From the NCBI RefSeq assembly GCF_000223215.1, contig NC_017243.1:1922001-1986000 (forward strand): a stretch of 64,000 bases of DNA, given 5' to 3'. Shown here piece by piece: positions 1 to 8,960 of this stretch. This DNA is from Brachyspira intermedia PWS/A (lineage in GTDB: Bacteria; Spirochaetota; Brachyspiria; Brachyspirales; Brachyspiraceae). The notes beneath the pieces are model-generated. The model saw only the letters and a program-made list of their open reading frames with translations, had not been told where the DNA came from and searched no databases. The position numbers were made by a program, and so were the translations under genes. The stretch's first letter is position 1. The number at the start of each line of letters is the position of its first letter.

Positions 1-690
1 AGATTTCAAATTAAAAGCATTAATATCTTTTATAACATTAAAAGAATCTTCTATATGAAGTTCTCTAGATTTACCATTTTTATCAACTCTATTCCAATCA
101 TAAAGCCTATAAGTTACATCACTAGGAGTCTGTATCTCGGCCATAACAACATTCCCTAATATAGAATGTATGCATCCACTAGGTATATAAAATGCATCTC
201 CTTTTTTTATATCAAAATAATTGAACATATTTTCTATATTTTTACTATTATTCAAAGCATTTTTTAAATCTTCTTTTGAAATATTTTCTTTAAGACCAAT
301 GAGAAGTTTTGCATCGCCATAAGTTTCCATAACATACCACATTTCATTTTTACCATGTTTGTTATGTTTTTTACTTGCATATTCTTCATCTGGATGAACT
401 TGTATTGATAATTTATCTTTTGCATCTATAAGTTTCAAAAACAAAGGAAAATAATCGTCTTTACACTTTGTACCCAAAAGTTCAGAAGCATATTCTTTCA
501 CCAAATATGATAAAGTTTTTCCTTTAAGCTCACCATTAGATACTATATTATTATCATTAGGCAAATCGCAAATTTCCCAGCTTTCACCTATAGTTTTATT
601 TTTATCAAAAGGTTTCGAATATACTGAAACCAAAGAATTTCCGCCCCAAATGACTTCTTTTGCTATTTCATTAAATTCCAATAAATACAT
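1..690 (-). CDS. manA: Mannose-6-phosphate isomerase, class I (N-terminal part)
   Basis: Reading down from the ATG at 688-690, the minus strand stays open to the window edge, giving the first 230 codons; the C-terminus lies outside. The product interconverts mannose-6-phosphate and fructose-6-phosphate in the cytosol. Visible family marks are an early segment with VIWGG, then KLSIQVHPDE, which supplies the Gln and His zinc ligands, KNEMWYV, which supplies the Glu ligand, and FYIPSGCIHSI. The last His ligand would lie in the missing part. The gene heads away from the DUF523 gene on the same strand, 38 bp apart. The family assignment is firm. Confidence 0.9.
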   Translation of the reverse strand, partial: MYLLEFNEIAKEVIWGGNSLVSVYSKPFDKNKTIGESWEICDLPNDNNIVSNGELKGKTLSYLVKEYASELLGTKCKDDYFPLFLKLIDAKDKLSIQVHPDEEYASKKHNKHGKNEMWYVMETYGDAKLLIGLKENISKEDLKNALNNSKNIENMFNYFDIKKGDAFYIPSGCIHSILGNVVMAEIQTPSDVTYRLYDWNRVDKNGKSRELHIEDSFNVIKDINAFNLKS

Positions 691-728
691 AGTATAATTA
701 TATAAGATAAAATAAATAATTCAATATA

Positions 729-1166
729 CTATAATCCAAAATATTCTTTTATCTCGCTCTCCCCTATAATTTTTACTCCATTATTATAAAGCAAATCAGC
801 ACATATACCATTACCATTTATAACCATTTTACTAAAAGTTCCATCATATATTTTACCAAAACCGCAGGAAGGACTTCTCTCTTTTAATACCGCTAATTCT
901 GTTTTATAAAGTTTTGCAAGTTTTAATACTTCATTAGCTCCATTAAGAAAATTTTCTGTTACATCTTCATTATCAATATTTATAACTCTGCCTTTAATAA
1001 TTTCAGCAGGTTTTCTAGGAGTAGAAAGACCTCCGAGCTGTTCGGGGCATACTGGAATTAAGTTATAACCCATAGATATAACTTTTAGAAGCTCATCTGA
1101 TTTATTATCATTGCCGTCATATCTGCATTTCAATCCTAATAAACAGGCACTGACCAACACATTCAT
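729..1166 (-). CDS. DUF523 / TudS-like protein
   Basis: A complete 145-residue protein of the DUF523 family, whose usual length is about 140-160. Conserved cysteines are seen in the N-terminal SACLLG segment, in LKCRYDG, in the PVCPEQLGG loop and in the SPSCG motif near residue 100. Members studied as TudS bind a [4Fe-4S] cluster through conserved Cys residues and desulfurate thiouracil or thiouridylate; that function is inferred here from family membership. It lies just upstream of manA on the same strand, but a functional link is not evident. Confidence 0.8.
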   Translation of the reverse strand: MNVLVSACLLGLKCRYDGNDNKSDELLKVISMGYNLIPVCPEQLGGLSTPRKPAEIIKGRVINIDNEDVTENFLNGANEVLKLAKLYKTELAVLKERSPSCGFGKIYDGTFSKMVINGNGICADLLYNNGVKIIGESEIKEYFGL

Positions 1167-1236
1167 AAATTCTCTCTCATAGTTTATCCTAATATTATAT
1201 ACTAAAAATAATTTTATTTGTATAGAAGATAAAAAA

Positions 1237-1442
1237 TTATTTATTTATTTTAAAAATAAATTGCATTAATGCTTCATTAGCATATAAATCTTTTAATTTA
1301 ATAAAAACTTCTATTGCTTTTTTATAATTAAGTAAACATTTTTTACTAGATATAGTAACATACAATTATTTAATTTATCAAACAAATTCATTTTATTTTC
1401 AAATTCTTCATATTCTTCATAGATATCTAATATACTTTTCAT
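1237..1442 (-). pseudogene. Remnant of a small unknown gene with one frameshift
   Basis: Reading from the ATG at 1440-1442, a minus frame gives about 27 residues beginning MKSILDIYEEYEEFE and then runs into non-coding-like sequence. The next frame continues with a helical, lysine-rich segment ending in AIEVFIKLKDLYANEAL and a stop at 1237-1239. One missing base near 1362-1366 would join both parts into a protein of about 68 residues. No homologue is recognised. The rest of 1167-1629 is AT-rich, without other genes except the frr promoter. Confidence 0.3.
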
Positions 1443-1560
1443 ATACAGTCATTATATATAAAAATTAATAATATTGAGTTTATATATTTTACATCTTTAT
1501 AAATTATATCAATTATAAAAATGAACAAGCAGAGTAAGAATTTATAAATAAAGAATTAAC

Positions 1561-1589
1561 TTGACAATAGTATTATATTAAATTATAAT
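1561..1589 (+). promoter_or_regulatory. Vegetative promoter of frr-uppS-cdsA
   Basis: A perfect TTGACA at 1561-1566 and a perfect TATAAT at 1584-1589 are separated by 17 bp. Transcription would start near 1596, giving a leader of about 34 nt that contains the AAGAGG ribosome site before frr. Confidence 0.85.
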
Positions 1590-1629
1590 CTACTAAATAA
1601 ATTATTTTAAATTAAAGAGGATTTTATCT

Positions 1630-2178
1630 ATGTCAAAAGAATCATATAAAGATAGAATGGAAAAAGCAGTTTCAAGTTTACAAAATGATTTAAAAGGTAT
1701 AAGAACAGGAAGAGCTAATGCTTCTATATTGGACGGAGTAAAAGTAGAGGCTTATGGAAGCAGTATGCCATTAAAACAAGTAGGTAACGTTTCAACACCA
1801 GATTCAAGAACTATTATGATACAGCCATTCGATAAAGGTTTAGTTAGCGACATAGAAAAAGCTATATTAAAAGCTGATTTAGGTTTCAATCCTTTCAATG
1901 ACGGCGGAAACATAAGAATAGTAGTACCAGAACTTACTAAAGAAAGAAGAGAAGAGTTAAAAAAAGGTGTTAGACATAGAGGTGAAGAAGCAAAAATTGC
2001 TGTAAGAAACATAAGAAGAGATGAAAATGATAAAATCAAAAAAGAATTAAAAGATAAAACTATCACTGAAGATGAATCAAAATCTCAAGAGAAAAAAATA
2101 CAGAATGATACAGATTCATACATCAAAAAAATAGATGATATGATCACTGCAAAAGAAAAAGAATTAGATACTATATGA
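1630..2178 (+). CDS. frr: Ribosome recycling factor
   Basis: A 182-residue protein, the normal length for RRF. With EF-G it splits the post-termination 70S ribosome. The N-terminal helix contains the conserved GIRTGRANASILD segment, followed by the small beta domain (VSTPDSRTIMIQPFD), and a long helix with LTKERREELKK. The ATG at 1630 is preceded by AAGAGG. It is the first gene of a tight operon: uppS starts inside its last codon with a 4-bp ATGA-type overlap, then cdsA follows. In many bacteria frr sits behind pyrH; here pyrH lies separately near 20 kb beside floA. Confidence 0.97.
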   Translation: MSKESYKDRMEKAVSSLQNDLKGIRTGRANASILDGVKVEAYGSSMPLKQVGNVSTPDSRTIMIQPFDKGLVSDIEKAILKADLGFNPFNDGGNIRIVVPELTKERREELKKGVRHRGEEAKIAVRNIRRDENDKIKKELKDKTITEDESKSQEKKIQNDTDSYIKKIDDMITAKEKELDTI

Positions 2179-2897
2179 TTACTGATGAGCCGAATATACC
2201 TGAACATGTAGCTATAATCATGGATGGCAATGGAAGATGGGCTAAATCTCATAATAAGAGCAGAAGTCTTGGGCATAGAGCTGGAAGCGAAAATGTCATT
2301 AATATAGTAGAAGCATGCTGTGAGCTTAATATAAAATATTTAACTTTGTATGCATTTTCAACAGAAAATTGGAAAAGACCTGAGGAAGAGAAAAAAGCAT
2401 TATTTAAACTTTTAAAAGAATTCTATAAGAAAGAGATAAAAAGGCTTATTTCAAACAATATTTTAGTTAAACATATAGGTGATATTTCTGCATTTCCAAA
2501 AGATACTATAGAAACAATAGAAGAAACAGAAAAAGAAACTCTTGAAAAATGCAAAAATCCAATACTTACTGTTATTTTAGCTTTAAATTATGGTTTCAGA
2601 GATGAATTAAAGAATGCTTTAAAAAATATATGCTATGATGCTATAAATAACAAAATAGACATAGAAAGTATTGATGAAAACTTTATTCAAAATTACTTAT
2701 ATACAAAAGGAATACCAGATCCTGATTTTTTAATAAGAACTTCAGGTGAATATAGATTAAGTAATTTCTTAATGTATCAGGCATCATATAGTGAACTATA
2801 TTTTACAGATATATTATGGCCGGATTTTTCTAAAGAAAATTTCAAAAAAGCTATAGAAGAATACTCAAATAGAAATAGAAGATATGGAGGTCTATAA
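2175..2897 (+). CDS. uppS: Undecaprenyl pyrophosphate synthase (cis-prenyltransferase)
   Basis: 240 residues, typical for bacterial UppS, which condenses isopentenyl diphosphate with farnesyl diphosphate to make the C55 carrier for peptidoglycan and surface glycans. The catalytic N-terminal motif MDGNGRWA is present, followed by the ENWKRP segment, LNYGFRDE, and the C-terminal substrate loop with PDFLIRTSGEYRLSNFL. The ATG overlaps the frr stop by 4 bp, indicating translational coupling, and cdsA follows after 5 bp. This uppS-cdsA pairing is a common lipid-precursor arrangement. Confidence 0.96.
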   Translation: MITDEPNIPEHVAIIMDGNGRWAKSHNKSRSLGHRAGSENVINIVEACCELNIKYLTLYAFSTENWKRPEEEKKALFKLLKEFYKKEIKRLISNNILVKHIGDISAFPKDTIETIEETEKETLEKCKNPILTVILALNYGFRDELKNALKNICYDAINNKIDIESIDENFIQNYLYTKGIPDPDFLIRTSGEYRLSNFLMYQASYSELYFTDILWPDFSKENFKKAIEEYSNRNRRYGGL

Positions 2898-2902
2898 CAA
2901 TT

Positions 2903-3808
2903 ATGAAGAAAAGGCTTATATCTGTAGCTGTAACATTACCATTATTTCTCATAGTAATGTTTTATGATAAAGTTATATTTTTATTTCATATAGCAATATT
3001 GGCTATATCTATTTTAAGTGCCTCAGAAATATTTTATATGGCTAAGGTACATAGACAAAAGAATTTAAGAACTGTTGTAGCAACTATGATAGCTATGGTA
3101 TTAGGATATATAATAACTATATGTGATGTAAATGTATTTAAAGGCGACTTCTCCAATCTTTATAAAATAGTAGAAACTAAACATCCTTCTATGGATTTAT
3201 CATTGGTAATGGTTTTTGCTTTGATAGCTATACTATTTATCATTAATATGTTCAAAGTTCATGTATCAACATTTGAAGAAAAAGGAAGAGCTATATTAAC
3301 TGCTGTTTTCTGCTTTATATATGTTGGTTTGGGAGTATGGCATATATCTCTTATGCGTTTTATGCCTAGCGGAAAATATTACATAGTATTTATTATGCTA
3401 TGTGCTTGGTTCAGTGATACTGGAGGATATATTATAGGAAGGAAATTTGGTAAGCATAAATTATCAAACAGTGCTTCACCTAATAAAAGTTATGAAGGTT
3501 TAGTAGGAATGTTTATATTCACAATACCGCTTTCCATATTATATTATTTCTTATATTCAAATGGGTATCTAACTTGTTTATTAGGAAAGAATATACCTAA
3601 CTTCTCTTTTCCGCAATTAATGTTATTAACTGTAATATTCACATTAACAGGTTTTTTAGGGGATATGGGTGAAAGTCTTATAAAAAGAATGTATGACACT
3701 AAAGATTCAAGTAAATTGTTTCCAGGACATGGCGGAGTATTCGATATATTTGACAGTGTAATACTTACTGCCCCAATATCATATTATGTATTTTTATTAA
3801 TTCAGTAA
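2903..3808 (+). CDS. cdsA: Phosphatidate cytidylyltransferase
   Basis: A 301-residue polytopic membrane protein with about eight hydrophobic segments. It makes CDP-diacylglycerol from CTP and phosphatidate. The C-terminal family signature is clear: WFSDTGGYIIGRKFG, then SPNKSYEGL, and finally KLFPGHGGVFDIFDS with the conserved acidic residues. It is the last gene of the frr-uppS-cdsA unit. No obvious hairpin terminator was seen downstream, and 3809-4077 is AT-rich without a recognisable gene. Confidence 0.95.
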   Translation: MKKRLISVAVTLPLFLIVMFYDKVIFLFHIAILAISILSASEIFYMAKVHRQKNLRTVVATMIAMVLGYIITICDVNVFKGDFSNLYKIVETKHPSMDLSLVMVFALIAILFIINMFKVHVSTFEEKGRAILTAVFCFIYVGLGVWHISLMRFMPSGKYYIVFIMLCAWFSDTGGYIIGRKFGKHKLSNSASPNKSYEGLVGMFIFTIPLSILYYFLYSNGYLTCLLGKNIPNFSFPQLMLLTVIFTLTGFLGDMGESLIKRMYDTKDSSKLFPGHGGVFDIFDSVILTAPISYYVFLLIQ

Positions 3809-4077
3809 AAATATTTTATATTGTTTTTTATACATTATCATTTCAATTATTAACTATTTTAAAAATATATTATTGTTTATGAAATATATTTATAAAAATT
3901 ATAATAATTTTTATAAAATTAGTATATCTAACATAGCATAAATCTCATAATTAAAATTTATAAACTAATAAAATAATCAACAAATAAATTACTGCATTAA
4001 TATGGAAATTTATTTGTTTGAGTTTTATGTAAAAAATGTATACCATTTTAAAAAATATATATAATAAGGGGTACCCT

Positions 4078-5394
4078 ATGATAAAAAAGCTATTCATGTT
4101 ATTCATCATTATTTCTATTACTATAATGTCATGTAATAACAATAAACAAACATCAACAACAGCTGCAAAATTACCAGCTATAGATGAAAATACAGAAACA
4201 GAAATCACTGTATGGGCTTGGAATGTTGCTGCTAAAGCATTAATGGAAACAGCAAAAGCATTTAATGCTAAATATCCAAAAATAAAAGTAAATGTTCAGG
4301 AATTTGGTTTGGCTCAGAATGTATACGAAAGATATGGAGTAATACTATCTTCCGGAAATGGGGTGCCTGATGTTATACAAATAGAAAGCGATTATATACA
4401 GACTTACGCTGAAACTTATCCTCAATACTTTTTAGATATGAAAGATTATATAACTATTGATGGTGTTGTAGATCCTTCTAAAATAGCATCAAGTTATGAC
4501 AGTACTGGAAAATTAGTATCTATACCTTGGGATTCAGGTCCTGTTGTTATGTTCTATAGAGTAGATTTATTTAAAGAAGCTGGAATTGATCCTAATACTA
4601 TAGTAACTTTTGATGATTATATTGCTGCTGGAAAAAAACTTCAGGAAAAATTCCCTAATGTATATATGACTGGTCTTCCTTTCACTCAAGATGAAAATTT
4701 GTACAGAGCATTATTAATAGCTAATAAATCATATTATTTAAATGATAAAGGTGAAATAACAGTTGCATCTCAAAAAGCAATAGAAACTCTTCAAATGATA
4801 AAAAGACTTATAGATGAAGGTGTTGCTAAAAATGTTGTTAACTGGGATGGTTCTATAGTAGCCAATAAAAACGGAGAAGTTGCTTCTTATATAATAGGCG
4901 GCTGGTGGGGCGGTACTATAAAAGACCAAATGCCTGAAATGAAAGGTAAATGGGGAATTATGCCTATACCTGCTCTTAATCAAGATGCTGCTAGAGCTTC
5001 TTCATCTGGTGGTGCTGGATTATCTATAACTGCTACTGATCCTATTAAACAAGCTGCTGCTTTAGAATTCGTAAAAGAAAGTTTAATGAATGTAGATAAT
5101 CAGCTTATGATGTATGAAAAATTCAGTTTATTCCCTTCTTATTTACCTGCTTATGATGATTCTAGATTCTTAAAAGCTGATGACTATTTCGGAGATAATT
5201 TCAATAAAATATTAGCAGATGTAACAAAACAAATACCTAATGTTATATACAATTCTGATGATTTTGCTGAAGTTAGAAACACAGTTGTAAGTGCATATGA
5301 AGATGTTTTGAATAATAATAAAGATATTGCTTCTACATTGAATGATGCTGCAAATCAAATAAGCAGTGCTACTGGAAGAGCAATAGCCAAATAA
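4078..5394 (+). CDS. Sugar ABC transporter substrate-binding lipoprotein
   Basis: 438 residues from the ATG at 4078, chosen over an upstream ATG at 4036 because AAGGGG sits just before it and it begins a proper lipoprotein signal: MIKKLFMLF then a hydrophobic core and ITIMSC, with Cys19 as lipid site. The mature part resembles family 1 extracellular solute-binding proteins, with an early VWAWN segment, a central PVVMFYR and the aromatic-rich GGWWGGT stretch. It would capture an oligosaccharide or sugar in the periplasm. Two permease genes follow. No ATPase is present, so a shared MsmX/UgpC-type ATPase elsewhere is inferred. Confidence 0.88.
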   Translation: MIKKLFMLFIIISITIMSCNNNKQTSTTAAKLPAIDENTETEITVWAWNVAAKALMETAKAFNAKYPKIKVNVQEFGLAQNVYERYGVILSSGNGVPDVIQIESDYIQTYAETYPQYFLDMKDYITIDGVVDPSKIASSYDSTGKLVSIPWDSGPVVMFYRVDLFKEAGIDPNTIVTFDDYIAAGKKLQEKFPNVYMTGLPFTQDENLYRALLIANKSYYLNDKGEITVASQKAIETLQMIKRLIDEGVAKNVVNWDGSIVANKNGEVASYIIGGWWGGTIKDQMPEMKGKWGIMPIPALNQDAARASSSGGAGLSITATDPIKQAAALEFVKESLMNVDNQLMMYEKFSLFPSYLPAYDDSRFLKADDYFGDNFNKILADVTKQIPNVIYNSDDFAEVRNTVVSAYEDVLNNNKDIASTLNDAANQISSATGRAIAK

Positions 5395-5412
5395 ATAAAC
5401 TTATTTTTTTGA

Positions 5413-5450
5413 AGGTGTCTTATGATATTATCATTAGGCACCTCATTTTT
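5413..5450 (+). terminator. Rho-independent terminator after the binding-protein gene
   Basis: Stem of about 14 pairs (AGGTGTCTTATGATA against TATCATTAGGCACCT) with one mismatch and one G-U pair, followed by a T-rich run. It probably attenuates read-through so that the binding protein is made in excess over the permeases. Confidence 0.8.
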
Positions 5451-5602
5451 TATATTGATTTTTTACATATAAATTACCATACAATCTATAAAATTTACTA
5501 TTGTAGGTATCATCAATAATATAAAATCATAAATAATCATATAAGAAGAATATCAAAGAAAATAAGTTTTTAATTAAGAGTATATTATTTTTAGGATATA
5601 TT

Positions 5603-6459
5603 ATGACAATAAAAAAAATATTACACCTTGGATATTTCTGGCACCAGCTTTATTTTTTATAGCTGTATTCAGTATATATCCGCTATTTGAAACAATAGTG
5701 TTAAGTTTTATGAAACAAAATAGAGGGGTTCTTACATTTGCCGGTATAGAAAATTATAAAAGACTCTTCACAGATCAGTACTTTTTTATATCTCTAAAAA
5801 ACTCACTAATCTATTTAATAATACAAGTACCAATAATGACTATATTATCTATACTTCTAGCTATAATACTGCATAGAGGAATTACAAAATTAAAAAGTAT
5901 GTATAGAACGGCATTCTTTGTACCTTTTATAGTAGAATCTGTAGCTTATAGTTTAATATTTGTATTATTGTTTCAGGAGAGAGGTGTTGTTAATTTTTTA
6001 TTTTCTATATTCAATATAGGTCCTATAATGTGGCTTACACAAACTTGGCCTGCAAGAATAGTAATAATGCTAATCATAACATGGAGATGGACTGGATATA
6101 ATATGGTAATAATATTAGCAGGACTACAAACTATACCTGAAGATTATTATGAAGCTTCTAGAATAGACGGAGCTAATGCATTTCAGCAATTTTTCTATAT
6201 AACTATACCAATGCTTAAACCTGTTATACTATTTTCAACTATATTATCAACAATAGGAACTCTAAATTTATTCACAGAGGCATACCTATTAACAAATGGA
6301 GGCCCTAATAATTCTACAATAACTTTAGGATTATACATATACAGACAAGCATTTCAATCTCTCAACTTAACCTATGCTGCAACAATATCTGTAGCAATAC
6401 TTGTGATAGTAGGAGTTCTTTCAAGATTGCAAATGAAATTTGGGGGAAATAACAAATGA
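5603..6459 (+). CDS. Sugar ABC transporter permease (MalF/UgpA type), frame broken in an A8 run
   Basis: The uninterrupted frame begins with a GTG at 5698, but homologous-looking sequence extends upstream in that frame through TPWIFLAPALFFIAVF, the normal first membrane helix. No start codon exists there. The ATG at 5603, preceded by AGGA, is one base out of frame; adding one A to the A8 run at 5611-5618 would join them to MTIKKNITPWIFLAP. The rest has about six membrane helices and the EAA loop (YYEASRIDGANAFQQF) that contacts the ATPase. The next permease overlaps by 4 bp. Confidence 0.82.
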
Positions 6460-7289
6460 ATAAAAATAAACAGCAAAAAATAACTAGAATAATATTATAT
6501 ATAGTTCTCACAATAGCTATGATAGCTTGTATATATCCTTTAATATTTATGTTTATAGCGGCAACTAGAGAATCAGGAGATATATTTTTATTTCCGCCTC
6601 CTATAACTTTTGGAAGCAAATTTCTTGAAAATTTGAAAAATCTTCAGGAAAGAATTCCAATATGGCATGCTTTATTCAATTCATTAAAAATAGCTATAAT
6701 ATATACTGTGATTAATTTGTTGGTATGTTCTATGGCAGCCTATGCTATATCTAAATTTAATTTTAAAGGTAAGAATATAGTGTTTGTTATTATAATGCTT
6801 ACTATGATGCTTCCTGCACATGCTAAATTAGTACCATTATATAGAATGATGACAACTTTAAATATACAAAATACTCATTTGGCAATAATACTTCCTGATA
6901 TAGCAGGAGCTTTCGGAATATTCTTGATGAGACAGAATTTCCATAGTGTACCTGATACATTAATAGAAGCTGCTAGAATAGATGGAGCTAATGAATGGAC
7001 TATATTCTTAAAAATAGTTATGCCTTTAATGATTCCAGCTTTAACTGCTTTAGGAATATATATGTTTGTTGCTGAATGGACTAATTTTACTTGGCCTTTA
7101 ATAATATTAAATAGCCCTGAAAAATTTACTTTGCCTGTAGCATTATCACAATTAAAATCTGATACAAGAATAGATTACGGACAGATTATGGTTGGTGCTA
7201 TATTCGCTGTAGTTCCTATAATGGCAGTATTTTTAACTTTACAAAAATACTTTATATCCGGATTAACAGGCGGTTCTGTAAAAGAATAA
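6456..7289 (+). CDS. Sugar ABC transporter permease (MalG/UgpE type)
   Basis: 277 residues with six predicted membrane helices, the usual length for the second inner-membrane subunit of a carbohydrate importer. The EAA loop reads EAARIDGANEWTIFLKIVM, placed normally in the C-terminal half, and the protein ends with a typical ...GLTGGSVKE tail. Its ATG overlaps the preceding permease by 4 bp. With the upstream lipoprotein it forms an importer lacking its own ATPase. The substrate cannot be told from sequence. Confidence 0.93.
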   Translation: MNKNKQQKITRIILYIVLTIAMIACIYPLIFMFIAATRESGDIFLFPPPITFGSKFLENLKNLQERIPIWHALFNSLKIAIIYTVINLLVCSMAAYAISKFNFKGKNIVFVIIMLTMMLPAHAKLVPLYRMMTTLNIQNTHLAIILPDIAGAFGIFLMRQNFHSVPDTLIEAARIDGANEWTIFLKIVMPLMIPALTALGIYMFVAEWTNFTWPLIILNSPEKFTLPVALSQLKSDTRIDYGQIMVGAIFAVVPIMAVFLTLQKYFISGLTGGSVKE

Positions 7290-7303
7290 AAATAATATAT
7301 AAT

Positions 7304-7340
7304 AAAAAGGATTTAACATTTAATTGTTAAATCCTTTTTT
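7304..7340. terminator. Bidirectional terminator between convergent units
   Basis: A perfect 15-bp stem (AAAAAGGATTTAACA and its complement) around a 6-nt loop, with A and T runs built into the stem, so it works from both sides. It ends the permease operon (+) and the amidohydrolase unit (-). Confidence 0.88.
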
Positions 7341-7360
7341 ATTACTTATATTAATAAATA

Positions 7361-8941
7361 TCAAGCACTATAAACTATATCTCCGTCAACTATAGTTTTT
7401 AATACTTTAATATCTTTTATTTCTTTAGGATCAATTTCAAATATATCTCTATCTAAAACTACAAAATCAGCCAATTTATCTTCTTCAATACTGCCTTTAA
7501 TATTATCTTCAGAAGACATATAAGCACTTCCCATAGTATACAAATAAACTGCCTCTTTAACTGTAAGTTTTTCCTGAGGCATCCAGCCATTTTCAGGCCA
7601 GCCATTTAAATCCTCTCTATTAACAGCACAATGTATACCTTCCATTACACTAATACCGTCTACAGGACCTGAAGAACCGAATCCAATATGAACTCCCATA
7701 TCTTTAGCTGTTTTATAAGCATAACAAGTAGAAGCTTTTTCTTTACCTACCCTATCTTCAACTATATGCATGTCATAGTGAAGGAATATAGGCTGATAAT
7801 ATATACCAACATTTAATTCTTTCATTCTTTCAAATAATTGTTTATCTGTTATTTGAGCATATACTAATCCGTTTCTTCTATATTTGAAATCTTTTGTATT
7901 TTTTATTTTTTCTATAGAATTTAATGCCATATCTACAGCACCATCTCCTGTAGCCTGTATAGCTAAAGAATAATCCAAACTATTAGCATAAGAAACTAAT
8001 TCATCAAGAGCTTCCTGACTATATTGAGAAACGCCCTTGAAACCTTTAGCATCATTATAATCCTCTCTTAATAATGCAGTTCTTGAACCTATACCACCGT
8101 CTATAACAAGTTTTATACGAGCTACTTTAAATCTCTCATCATTAATATATTGATAATAGTAATAATCTCTGAAATCATCTATATCTTTTTTATTGATAAA
8201 TTGTGCCTGTTCGCATACTCTTATTTTTAATTTTTTCTCTCTATTTAATTTTTGATAAGCATCTATAATTTTTCTATAATCGAAATCTGGCAAACTTCTT
8301 AAATCATCTGTTTGAACAGAAGTTATACCCATTTTGAAGAATGCTTCCTGAGTATCTAATATTATTGATTTAAGAGTATCTATTTCCAATGATTTGATTT
8401 TAGACAATATCAATATCATATCTTTAGAACTTATAAGTCCGTTTTCAAAATCTATACTATCAGATTTCATATCTTCCGTAATACCGCATATTTCAAGAGC
8501 TTTACTATTTGCAACTATCATCTCTCCGCAGCATCTTCTAAAGGCAACAGGATATTCATTTGATATATTATCCAAATCATTTTTTGTAAGCATTCTTTTT
8601 TCTTCAAAATAATCCTGATTCCAGCCCCAGCCTATAACCCATCCTTCATATTTTTGGGCATTTTGTGCTAAATCCAATACTTCTTTTATTGACATACATT
8701 TACTTAAATCAAGCATTGTATTAAAACGGGCATATTCAACAAAATTAACACAGCTATCATTAAATCCAGGAACAACTGTTTTTCCTTCTAAATCTATTAT
8801 ATCTTCAGCATTTGGAAATTTTTTTGCTACTTCTTCATTAGTTCCGGCAAAAGCTATTCTTCCATTTTCAACTGCTACAGATTCATAAATATTATCATTT
8901 TTGTCCATAGAATAAATTTTAGCATTCTTAAAAATCCTCAT
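7361..8941 (-). CDS. YtcJ-type amidohydrolase lacking its metal ligands
   Basis: 526 residues with the architecture of YtcJ-like amidohydrolases: an N-terminal beta-sandwich strand, a TIM-barrel and a C-terminal return to the sandwich. Family members hydrolyse C-N bonds using metal ions held by HxH, a Lys, two further His and an Asp. Here the positions read SCVNF (Cys64, Asn66), IKLVIDGG (Lys277 kept), LAIQATGDG (Gln329), LVYAQITD (Tyr361) and GFGSSGPV (Ser424 for Asp). The fold looks intact and the frame is open, so this is likely a pseudoenzyme or has another activity. It lies 19 bp downstream of the ABC-F gene. Confidence 0.8.
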   Translation of the reverse strand: MRIFKNAKIYSMDKNDNIYESVAVENGRIAFAGTNEEVAKKFPNAEDIIDLEGKTVVPGFNDSCVNFVEYARFNTMLDLSKCMSIKEVLDLAQNAQKYEGWVIGWGWNQDYFEEKRMLTKNDLDNISNEYPVAFRRCCGEMIVANSKALEICGITEDMKSDSIDFENGLISSKDMILILSKIKSLEIDTLKSIILDTQEAFFKMGITSVQTDDLRSLPDFDYRKIIDAYQKLNREKKLKIRVCEQAQFINKKDIDDFRDYYYYQYINDERFKVARIKLVIDGGIGSRTALLREDYNDAKGFKGVSQYSQEALDELVSYANSLDYSLAIQATGDGAVDMALNSIEKIKNTKDFKYRRNGLVYAQITDKQLFERMKELNVGIYYQPIFLHYDMHIVEDRVGKEKASTCYAYKTAKDMGVHIGFGSSGPVDGISVMEGIHCAVNREDLNGWPENGWMPQEKLTVKEAVYLYTMGSAYMSSEDNIKGSIEEDKLADFVVLDRDIFEIDPKEIKDIKVLKTIVDGDIVYSA

Positions 8942-8960
8942 TTATATCCTCCATTAAATT

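Noticed and set aside
1752-2066. Antisense ORFs opposite frr, groL, valS and other genes
   Set aside because: They arise from AT-rich codon use on the coding strand and show hydrophobic low-complexity translations.
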